A stretch of 64,000 bases of DNA, taken from assembly GCF_900411395.1 (NCBI RefSeq), contig NZ_OXCQ01000003.1, forward strand, positions 124,001 to 188,000, read 5' to 3'. Each line of letters opens with the position of its first letter. The first letter of the stretch is position 1. The DNA comes from Streptococcus sp. 596553. Its GTDB lineage: Bacteria; Bacillota; Bacilli; Lactobacillales; Streptococcaceae. The notes under the pieces were generated by a model. The model made no database searches, was not told the DNA's origin, and saw only the letters and a program-made list of their open reading frames with translations. Position numbers and translations under genes: made by a program. Shown here piece after piece: positions 54,414-64,000 of this stretch.

Positions 54414-54833
54414 TTATAGTCTATTTCCGACATTAATACGGTTAATGGCACGTTGCAGTGCAATCTTAGCACGACGTTCTTGGTCAATCAAGTGTTTGTC
54501 TTGTGCTTCTTCAATTGCACGTTCTGCACGAAGTTTGGCACGTTCTGCACGACTGATATCGATATCACGAGCACGTTCTGCAGAGTCAGCGACGATTGTA
54601 ATCATATCATTGGCAATTTCAATAACACCGCCGTTTACTGCAATCCAGTTCACGTGATCTTCATCATCAATACGTTTCACCTTTACTTCATCAACTGCTA
54701 AAACCGCAATCATATTTTCATGTCGTGGCAAGATCCCCATCTCACCATCCAGAGTTCGAACCGATACATAGCTGGCATGGTGATCATAGACGAGGCCATC
54801 TGGTGTCACGATCTGGACAGTTAACTGAGCCAT
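54414..54833 (-). CDS. atpC: F1Fo-ATPase epsilon subunit
   Basis: 139 residues. N-terminal beta sandwich ([38 protein letters not shown]) and C-terminal helical hairpin rich in Arg, Ala and Glu ([26 protein letters not shown]), as in bacterial epsilon. It sits on the gamma stalk, couples rotation and can inhibit ATP hydrolysis. Last gene of the eight-gene operon, 10 bases after atpD. Confidence 0.97.
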   Translation of the reverse strand: MAQLTVQIVTPDGLVYDHHASYVSVRTLDGEMGILPRHENMIAVLAVDEVKVKRIDDEDHVNWIAVNGGVIEIANDMITIVADSAERARDIDISRAERAKLRAERAIEEAQDKHLIDQERRAKIALQRAINRINVGNRL

Positions 54834-54843
54834 AGATCACCTC

Positions 54844-56259
<1,416 letters not shown>

Positions 56260-56335
56260 CTATTCTATATAAGATACTGTCGGTTCCTAGCTAAACTAGG
56301 TCCTAAGTTCATTTTCATACGAGCTGGACTAGAGC

Positions 56336-57214
56336 CTATTCTAAGGCACTAGCTCCTGCTACGATTTCTGTAATTTCTTGTGTAATCGCCGCCTGTCTGG
56401 CACGGTTATACTGAATTGTCAAATCATTGATGACTTTCTTAGCATTATCTGTCGCTGTTTGCATGGCTGTCATACCGGCAGCATTTTCAGCTGTCTTGGC
56501 ATCGATAATAGCCCCGTAAATCATACTTTCTGCAAACTGAGGCAACAACTGCTCTAAAATTTCTTCTCGGCTGGTTTCCAATTCAAAAGTCAAGCTGTAG
56601 TCTTCATCCGCTTCATTTGGATCCAAGTCAACAATCGGAAGCATTTGTTCCACACGCATTTGACTGGTTAGCGTATTGACATGGTGGTTGTAGCAAACAT
56701 AAAGCTCATCAAAGAGTTCATTTTGGTACATTTCAACAGTTTTTGAAATAATCTTACGAACTTCATCAAAGCTAGGTTGATCCGCCAAGCCACGTAATTC
56801 ATAAAGTGGTTGAATACCACGAGCCTTAAAGAAATCAGCTCCCATTCCACCGATACAGATCATTTCAAAACCTTTACCGTCTGGATGGTATTCTTCCTTC
56901 AACTCCATAACGGCTTTCAGAATAGAAGAATTATACCCTCCGACCAAACCACGGTCTGAAGTAATGACGATATAGCCTGTCTTTTTAACTGGACGACTAA
57001 TCAACATCGGATTTGTTGAACCACCAGATCCATTACCATGAAGGATATCTGTCAAGAGCTTGCGAACTTTCTGAGCGTAAACTTGGAAGTTGCGAGCAGC
57101 TTCTTCAGAGCGACCTAGCTTAGCAGCCGAAACCATTTGCATGGCATTAGTGATTTGACTCGTATTTTTTGTTGAGGCGATTTTTGTTTTAATATCATTT
57201 AGAGATACTGCCAT
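56336..57214 (-). CDS. atpG: F1Fo-ATPase gamma subunit
   Basis: 292 residues. Central-stalk protein with the conserved N-terminal helix ([29 protein letters not shown] as the classic gamma start, shown here only to mark the family by its INAMQMV-like core), [15 protein letters not shown] and a C-terminal helix with [17 protein letters not shown]. It rotates inside the alpha-beta ring. 15 bases after atpA. Confidence 0.97.
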   Translation of the reverse strand: MAVSLNDIKTKIASTKNTSQITNAMQMVSAAKLGRSEEAARNFQVYAQKVRKLLTDILHGNGSGGSTNPMLISRPVKKTGYIVITSDRGLVGGYNSSILKAVMELKEEYHPDGKGFEMICIGGMGADFFKARGIQPLYELRGLADQPSFDEVRKIISKTVEMYQNELFDELYVCYNHHVNTLTSQMRVEQMLPIVDLDPNEADEDYSLTFELETSREEILEQLLPQFAESMIYGAIIDAKTAENAAGMTAMQTATDNAKKVINDLTIQYNRARQAAITQEITEIVAGASALE

Positions 57215-57229
57215 CTGACACCTCTATTC

Positions 57230-59285
<2,056 letters not shown>

Positions 59286-59286
<1 letters not shown>

Positions 59287-59780
59287 TAAGCTTCTCCTAG
59301 CTGATCGATATACTGATCAATGAGTTCTTTATGGGCATGACCGTCAAGGTTTTGTGAGATGATTTTACCAGCTAGGCTGATGGTCAAATCTGCTACCTCA
59401 CCCTTAACGCTTTGTAAAGCTTCAGCTTTGTTTTGAGCAATTTCTTGGTTTGCTTTTTCTTTTAAGCGTCCTGCTTCTAGTTTAGCATCTACTAAAATAC
59501 TAGCCTTACTTTTCTCAGCTGTTGCTTTCGCATTCTCAATGATTGCCTTGGCTTCTTTACGGCTACCAGCCAATTCATCTTCGCGTTTTTGAGCCAATAC
59601 TTCTGCTTTTTGACGGGCTTCTTCAGCACTGTCAATATCAGTAGCAATTTTTTCAGCTCTTTCTTCGAAAATGCCTGTAATATTAGACCATGCAAATTTT
59701 TTAATCAAGACTAGCAAAAGAATAAAAGAGCCAGTGATTAAAATAAAATTACCAATCAATTCACCTACTGTTACGTGCAT
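59286..59780 (-). CDS. atpF: F1Fo-ATPase b subunit
   Basis: 164 residues. One N-terminal membrane helix ([19 protein letters not shown]) followed by a long charged coiled coil. Peripheral stalk of the enzyme. 13 bases after atpB; overlaps atpH by one base. Confidence 0.96.
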
Positions 59781-59793
59781 CAGTTACTCCTTT

Positions 59794-60510
59794 CTATTCC
59801 TCTTCAATATTAATCTTATTCCCTAAATACACAGATGTCAAAAGAGTAAAGACATAAGCTTGGATGCAGGAAATAAAGACAGAAAATGCAGTCCAAGCCA
59901 AATTAGCTCCAAAGGCTACTGGATACCAATAAATAGCTTGGTGGGAAAGAAGAAGTAACAAACTCGTCATGACCTCTCCTGCAAAGATATTCCCAAAAAT
60001 CCGCAAAGCCAAAGATAAGAAGTTTGTAAATTCTTCCAAGATATTCATCGGTATGACAAAAACAGGACTCATAAAAGATTTTATACTTTTTTTAAATCCA
60101 CGACGACGAACGCTTTCTATATGTGTCAACAAAATGACAAGAAAAGATAAGGTTAAGTCATACTGTAAATTAGCGGTTGGCGAACTCCACCAGTTAGTCC
60201 CATCGATCGTTTGAAGCTTTGTCATTAAGCCAAGGTTATTGGCAATCACCATGAAAAGAAATAAACAAAGGAAAAAGAGCGAGTAGTCTTTCATGTAGCT
60301 TTTACCAATGTTAGGTTCTGTAAATCCAATAACAAAGTCATAGAAATACTCAAGTACATTTTGCTTTCCTTTGGGTTTCAAGGTCATATTGCGGCTTGCC
60401 CAATAAATAAAGACAAAAATAACTCCCACAATCAACAAGGTCATGGCTAACATAGTCAGATTGAAGATAACAGGACCAATAGAGATGATTGGATTAATAC
60501 TTTCTTCCAT
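59794..60510 (-). CDS. atpB: F1Fo-ATPase a subunit
   Basis: 238 residues, about five membrane helices. The essential Arg lies in [14 protein letters not shown] (about residue 167) and faces the c-ring Glu to form the proton path. AAGGGAGGATTTTAG precedes the ATG. Confidence 0.97.
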   Translation of the reverse strand: MEESINPIISIGPVIFNLTMLAMTLLIVGVIFVFIYWASRNMTLKPKGKQNVLEYFYDFVIGFTEPNIGKSYMKDYSLFFLCLFLFMVIANNLGLMTKLQTIDGTNWWSSPTANLQYDLTLSFLVILLTHIESVRRRGFKKSIKSFMSPVFVIPMNILEEFTNFLSLALRIFGNIFAGEVMTSLLLLLSHQAIYWYPVAFGANLAWTAFSVFISCIQAYVFTLLTSVYLGNKINIEEE

Positions 60511-60544
60511 CTAAAATCCTCCCTTTTCTTCTCGTTCCATGTAT

Positions 60545-60745
60545 TTATTTGATAATAAATGAGAAGACAAGAGTTACAAAGAAAGTTCCTTCAATAAAGG
60601 CAACACCTAAAAACATCAAACTACGAAACTCAGAAAGCATATCTGGTTGGCGTGCTACTGATTTAAACAGTCCATTCATCAATAAACCTTCACCGACAGA
60701 TACGCCCATACAGGCAATACATAAGCCTAAAAATGTTAAATTCAT
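60545..60745 (-). CDS. atpE: F1Fo-ATPase c subunit (proteolipid ring)
   Basis: 66 residues, two membrane helices joined by a polar loop (ARQPD). The proton-binding Glu52 lies in [10 protein letters not shown]. Gly20, Met23, Val48 and Ala49, positions at which changes give optochin resistance in pneumococcus, all have what I recall as the sensitive pneumococcal residue. First gene of the operon; order c-a-b-delta-alpha-gamma-beta-epsilon is the streptococcal one (c before a). In pneumococcal papers this gene is often called atpC. AAAGGAGAATTCGTT precedes the ATG. Confidence 0.97.
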
Positions 60746-60780
60746 AACGAATTCTCCTTTAAAATAAAATTTACTTACTT

Positions 60781-60809
60781 AGTGTAGTCCTAAAATTTAA
60801 ATTTGTCAA
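60781..60809 (-). promoter_or_regulatory. Promoter of the ATPase operon
   Basis: Minus strand TTGACA (60809-60804), 17-base spacer, TACACT (60786-60781). A consensus -35. A cre-like TGGAAGCGTTTAAT lies just upstream on the plus strand (about 60825-60838; weak call). Confidence 0.85.
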
Positions 60810-60839
60810 CTTTTTTTGCACATTGGAAGCGTTTAATGA

Positions 60840-61001
60840 AAATTACTTCCATTTTCTTTCGTATTTCACTCTATTCTGAAAAGCTTGTGTATATTTACTG
60901 AAGCTAGCAAGTCTTACCTGTAAATTTAATGAAAGCAACACAAAATCCGAGAGGGGAATCTCGGATTAAGGTCAATTTAAAAAAATAGAGAGTTTTCTGC
61001 T
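60840..61001. other. Spacer upstream of the ATPase promoter
   Basis: No gene seen. Contains an inverted pair CCGAGA(GGGGAA)TCTCGG at about 60948-60965, read on either strand as a short hairpin with weak T content, possibly the terminator of the GNAT transcript. Confidence 0.45.
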
Positions 61002-61180
61002 TATTCAATTTTTTCAAAATATCGACGGCATCGCTTCTTTTCTTAACCTGATAGGACTTGATTCCCAATTTCTCAGTTGCGATTGTATTGTCCTCAATAT
61101 CACCTAGAAAGACACAATTTGTAGGATTTAACTGGTATTTATCGATAGTTACTCATATCCATCAGTCCACTTCCATATTC
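61002..61180 (-). pseudogene. C-terminal remnant of a HAD-type phosphatase
   Basis: On the minus strand a frame reads KYQLNPTNCVFLGDIEDNTIA and then EKLGIKSYQVKKRSDAVDIL (about 61140-61002), the usual C-terminal half-motif (FLGD..) of HAD hydrolases. Just upstream, in another frame, EYGSGLMDMSNYR (61180-61142) fits the preceding part of such a protein. The head and catalytic DxD are absent. It starts directly after the GNAT stop. No start codon or ribosome site. Confidence 0.55.
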
Positions 61181-61183
61181 ACC

Positions 61184-61594
61184 TTACAAATCTTTTTGGT
61201 AATAAAATCTTTTTCCTGTGTAGGGATAGTCTTGCAAAGCAAAGACTTCCTTGTAGCCATGCCTTTTATAAAAATCTGGAGCTTGAAACTGGTAGGTATT
61301 GACAAAAGCAAAACGACAGTTTCGATTCTTAGCTTCAGTTTCTGCTTGCTGCAATAGTTTTGAACCGATTCCTTGCCCTCGCAGTTCCTCTTTTACAAAT
61401 AAATACTCGATTTCTAGCCAATTTCCAAAAGTCTCTGCTATCAAACCTGCCAGGAGATTGCCCTTTTCATCTTCGACATAAAGATTAAGTGGCTCACTTT
61501 CAGCCTCTTCTCTTTTTGAACGATTATAAGCACGAATCAAATTCCCAATTTCTTGTGCTTTCTGGGATTCCTTATTTTCCAATCTAAAGTACAT
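61184..61594 (-). CDS. GNAT family N-acetyltransferase
   Basis: 136 residues. GNAT fold with the acetyl-CoA loop RGQGIGSKLLQQAETEA (motif A, about residues 73-89), preceded by LEIEYLFVKEEL, and the family end APDFYKRHGYKEVF. The substrate is unknown. ATG 61594 after CAAGGAGGTTTGG. Followed at once by a HAD phosphatase remnant. Confidence 0.9.
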   Translation of the reverse strand: MYFRLENKESQKAQEIGNLIRAYNRSKREEAESEPLNLYVEDEKGNLLAGLIAETFGNWLEIEYLFVKEELRGQGIGSKLLQQAETEAKNRNCRFAFVNTYQFQAPDFYKRHGYKEVFALQDYPYTGKRFYYQKDL

Positions 61595-61660
61595 CCAAAC
61601 CTCCTTGAAAACTGATACAGCTTGTATTATAGTCTTATTTCAAAAGACTGTCAAACTAGC

Positions 61661-61689
61661 AAAAACCCACCAACCTGAGTTGATGAGTT
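61661..61689 (-). terminator. Terminator of the amino-acid permease gene
   Basis: Minus strand AACTCATCAAC (61689-61679), TCAG, GTTGGTGGGTT (61674-61664), then a T run. Confidence 0.8.
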
Positions 61690-61695
61690 TCAAAT

Positions 61696-63060
61696 CTATT
61701 TTCTAAATTTCCACTGGCTATAAATCCCAAAACCGATAATCCAGATAGCTGATCCAATTGCTCCTACAAATGTAGACTCTTGTAAAAAGAGGGTTACAAA
61801 GACAAAGGCAAAGAAGAGCATGGTTAAAGGATTTAAGAAACGATAATGGGGCATGAGATAGCCATCCGCCATAAAATCCTGTGACTTGCGGTATTTAAGG
61901 TGAGCCACCATGATTAAGATATAAATGGCAATATAGACACCTGATGATGATGCCGTAATCAAGGCAAAGGCATCCGAAACTCCTGGCAAGACGTTGATAA
62001 AGGCTGCTAGGGCAATCAAAATCGCTGAGGCAATGATGGCATTTTGTGGTACATTGTGGCGAGAAAGAGTATCTGCTTTAATAGCCTTTAGGAAGCGATT
62101 TGGCGAATCATGGGCAATCTGGTACAAATGGCGCCCTGTTGAATAAAGGGTTGAGTTAAGAGCAGATGCTGCCGAGGTCAAAACGACGAAGTTAATCAAG
62201 GCTGCCGCCCACTTGACACCGGCCAATTCAAATACTGTTACAAAAGGTGAATCAGCCGATGCAAGTTCACGCCATGGAATAATAGACATAATGGCTAAAA
62301 GAGCTCCACCATAGAAAAAGACGATTCGTAGAGGAATTTCCTTAACGGCTTTTGGCAAGACCTGGCGTGGATTTTTTGTTTCTGAAGTCGTTACCCCGAT
62401 AAACTCAATCATGAGATAGGCAAAGAAAACCATCTGGAAAGCCATAACAAAGTTGACACCTCCATTTGGGAAGAGGGAGAAATTGTCAGCAATATTGGCT
62501 AAACTTGCTACTCCATGAGGTGTCTTAAAGCCTGTCAAGACCATAAAGACTCCTGTCGCAATCATAGCTAAAATAGCCACAATCTTGACCATAGCAAACC
62601 AAAACTCAACTTCTCCAAAGAGCTTCACCGCGATTAGGTTGACCAAGGCTAGAATGGTCAAAAATCCAATCTCAATCATCCAACTCGGCCAAGTTGGGAA
62701 CCAAAATTGCACATAATGTGCGATAGCAGTGATTTCCGCCATACCGATAAAGACAACAGATAGCCAGTAAGACCAAACCGAGAAATAGCCCCAGCCCTTA
62801 CCCAAATGGCGTGTGATAAAGTTGATAAAGGTATGTTGCTCAGGGTCTTGGTAAAGCATTTCACCAACAGCACGCATCATGAGGAACATGAAAGCCCCAG
62901 TAATCATATAAATCAGTACAATGGAAGGACCTGTTAGGCTGATAGAGCGACCCGCTCCCAGAAAGAGTCCTGTTCCGATTGTTCCCGCAATGGCCATAAC
63001 CTGCACGTGACGATTGGTTAGACCACGCTCCATCTTATTTTTTTTCTTCTTTGAACTCAT
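61696..63060 (-). CDS. APC superfamily amino-acid permease
   Basis: 454 residues with about twelve membrane helices. The first helix has AIAGTIGTGLFLGAGRSI, the substrate-binding unwound segment GTIGTGLF of the AAT subfamily; helix 3 onward has GEMLYQDPEQHTFINF and GWGYFSVWSYWL, also AAT-like. It would import an amino acid with protons; the exact one is not readable. ATG 63060 after TGGAGACGAT; an alternative start at codon 10 (MERGLTNRH) is also possible. Single-gene transcript with terminator. Confidence 0.92.
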   Translation of the reverse strand: MSSKKKKNKMERGLTNRHVQVMAIAGTIGTGLFLGAGRSISLTGPSIVLIYMITGAFMFLMMRAVGEMLYQDPEQHTFINFITRHLGKGWGYFSVWSYWLSVVFIGMAEITAIAHYVQFWFPTWPSWMIEIGFLTILALVNLIAVKLFGEVEFWFAMVKIVAILAMIATGVFMVLTGFKTPHGVASLANIADNFSLFPNGGVNFVMAFQMVFFAYLMIEFIGVTTSETKNPRQVLPKAVKEIPLRIVFFYGGALLAIMSIIPWRELASADSPFVTVFELAGVKWAAALINFVVLTSAASALNSTLYSTGRHLYQIAHDSPNRFLKAIKADTLSRHNVPQNAIIASAILIALAAFINVLPGVSDAFALITASSSGVYIAIYILIMVAHLKYRKSQDFMADGYLMPHYRFLNPLTMLFFAFVFVTLFLQESTFVGAIGSAIWIIGFGIYSQWKFRK

Positions 63061-63083
63061 ATCGTCTCCAATTCAATTTAAAA

Positions 63084-63126
63084 TGGAAAAAGGAGTGAGT
63101 GAAGCGCATAGCCTCCCCACTCCTTT
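63084..63126 (-). terminator. Terminator of greA
   Basis: Minus strand AAAAAGGAGTG near 63126-63114 pairs with CACTCCTTTTT near 63099-63088 across a long loop, followed by T/C-rich sequence. Confidence 0.7.
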
Positions 63127-63135
63127 TTTCTGTTT

Positions 63136-63618
63136 TTAGGCTGTTTTTTCAACCTTCAAGATTTTTACATCATAGCTACCAACAGGTGTTTCAATGGTTG
63201 CTGTGTCACCTGTTTTCTTGCCAATCAAGGCTTGTCCAATTGGGCTTTCATTTGAAACTTTACCTGCAAAGGCATCCGCACCCGCTGAACCTACAATAAT
63301 ATAAACTTCTTCTTCGTACTCACCAATTTCTTGGATGGTGACTGTTTTACCAATCGCTACTTCGTCTTGGGCAACTGCGTCGCTATTGACGATTTCAGCA
63401 TAGCGGATTTTTGTTTCCAAGCTAGAGATTTGTCCTTCAACAAAGGCTTGTTCATCCTTAGCTGCTTCGTACTCACTGTTTTCTGAAAGGTCACCGTATG
63501 AACGGGCAATCTTAATGCGTTCTACCACTTCTGGTCGACGAACTAATTTCAATTCTTCTAATTCTTTTTCAAGTTTTTCCTTTTCCTCAAGGGTCATAGG
63601 ATATGTTTTTTCTGCCAT
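63136..63618 (-). CDS. greA: Transcription elongation factor GreA
   Basis: 160 residues from ATG 63618 ([20 protein letters not shown]); three further codons are open upstream. N-terminal coiled coil with the tip acidic residues ([20 protein letters not shown], with the DxxE pair that works in the RNA polymerase secondary channel) and a C-terminal globular domain ([17 protein letters not shown]). It rescues backtracked polymerase by stimulating cleavage of the transcript. Downstream of mltG on the same strand; a hairpin separates them. Confidence 0.96.
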   Translation of the reverse strand: MAEKTYPMTLEEKEKLEKELEELKLVRRPEVVERIKIARSYGDLSENSEYEAAKDEQAFVEGQISSLETKIRYAEIVNSDAVAQDEVAIGKTVTIQEIGEYEEEVYIIVGSAGADAFAGKVSNESPIGQALIGKKTGDTATIETPVGSYDVKILKVEKTA

Positions 63619-63653
63619 TTTTCTCAACTTTCTTCTGATGATATTTTCGAAAG

Positions 63654-63681
63654 AAAATTATGTGAAGTATCACATAATTTT
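63654..63681 (-). terminator. Hairpin between mltG and greA
   Basis: Minus strand AAAATTATGTGA (63681-63670), TACT, TCACATAATTTT (63665-63654), then CTTTC. It overlaps the mltG stop codon. Partial termination is likely, allowing greA to be transcribed in part with mltG. Confidence 0.7.
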
Positions 63682-64000
63682 AGTTTGTTTGGTTTAATTT
63701 GCTGTTGACATGTTCAGCGACATTGCGGTCGTGGTCTTCTTGATTGTTAGCATAGTAGACCTTGCCTTCTGTGACATCTGCTACAAAGTAGAGGTTATCG
63801 CTCTTAGTTTGATTGATGCTTGACTCAATCGCATCCAGACTTGGACTATCGACTGGACCAGGCATGAGACCTACATTTTTATAAACATTATAAGGTGAAT
63901 CAATGTTGGTATCAATCGCAACATCCTCAGCTAGACTGATATTTTGCCCCAGTTTTCCTTGGGCATACAAGATTGCAATGTTACTTTGAAGTGGCATATC
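63680..64000 (-). CDS. mltG: Endolytic murein transglycosylase, C-terminal part (cut by window edge)
   Basis: The last about 106 residues. DMPLQSNIAILYAQG, then SPYNVYKNVGLMPGPVDSPSLDAI, the strongly conserved YceG/MltG end block, then VADVTEGKVYYANNQEDHDRNV. The catalytic Glu and the membrane anchor lie outside the window. The enzyme cuts nascent glycan strands in the membrane during cell elongation. Upstream of greA, as in pneumococcus. Confidence 0.93.
   Translation of the reverse strand, partial: DMPLQSNIAILYAQGKLGQNISLAEDVAIDTNIDSPYNVYKNVGLMPGPVDSPSLDAIESSINQTKSDNLYFVADVTEGKVYYANNQEDHDRNVAEHVNSKLNQTN

Overview
The window reads as chromosome of a mitis-group Streptococcus, closest to S. 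mitis or a near relative of S. pneumoniae. Evidence: gene order (glyS-glyQ, pgdA, tuf, glycerol facilitator, surface protein, pgm, bta, amino-acid ABC operon, F-ATPase, greA, mltG) that I recall from pneumococcus; a PgdA of pneumococcal length with catalytic residues at the pneumococcal numbers; YSIRK and LPNTG surface proteins; and many BOX- and RUP-type intergenic repeats. Most genes lie on the minus strand. No rRNA, tRNA, CRISPR array or prophage was seen.

Layout. 1-5.9 kb: end of an unidentified plus-strand gene, then a glycine T-box operon (T-box leader, HExxH metallopeptidase, glyQ, glyS, DUF896 gene) and an aldo/keto reductase. 6.1-9.4 kb: pgdA, then a small defence-like remnant with an AbiEi-like antitoxin gene and a SIR2-like gene broken by one frameshift. 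9.7-22.7 kb: a single 4,337-residue YSIRK surface protein. 22.8-24 kb: gene-free, with RUP-like repeats. 24-25.5 kb and 32.4-33.8 kb: Rpn (PD-(D/E)XK) nuclease loci, each followed by extra copies of its own 3' end. 25.7-32 kb: Gfo/Idh/MocA oxidoreductase, DEAD-box helicase, a very large BOX array, tuf, a glycerol facilitator and an ABC-F fragment. 34.3-41 kb: two LPXTG surface proteins (G5-type and MucBP-type). 41.5-43.6 kb: two more complete rpn genes in tandem. 43.8-53 kb: pgm, bta, a polar amino-acid ABC transporter, a TPR protein, an AI-2E-type membrane protein and a peptide-binding lipoprotein. 53.3-64 kb: a lactonase, the complete eight-gene F1Fo-ATPase operon, a GNAT gene, an amino-acid permease, greA and the end of mltG.

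The most interesting system is the Rpn family. Four full-length genes all carry, inside the reading frame, a perfect GGAGG eight bases before an internal ATG that would give a small C-terminal protein of 78-94 residues. This matches the gene-within-gene toxin (RpnL) / antitoxin (RpnS) organisation described for E. coli Rpn proteins. Two of the loci also carry tandem copies of just the 3' cassette, keeping the GGAGG-ATG and an open frame. These look like free-standing RpnS genes: in total four candidate toxins and six candidate small proteins, which differ mainly in the number (4 to 11) of four-residue repeats.

Other points of note: a metallopeptidase under glycine T-box control, with a duplicated and truncated copy of the glyQ start before glyQ; simple-sequence tracts in the promoter or leader of two surface-protein genes (G7 and (AT)8); a giant surface protein lacking a normal LPXTG terminus; and a BOX element with thirteen 45-bp units that leaves long open frames on both strands.
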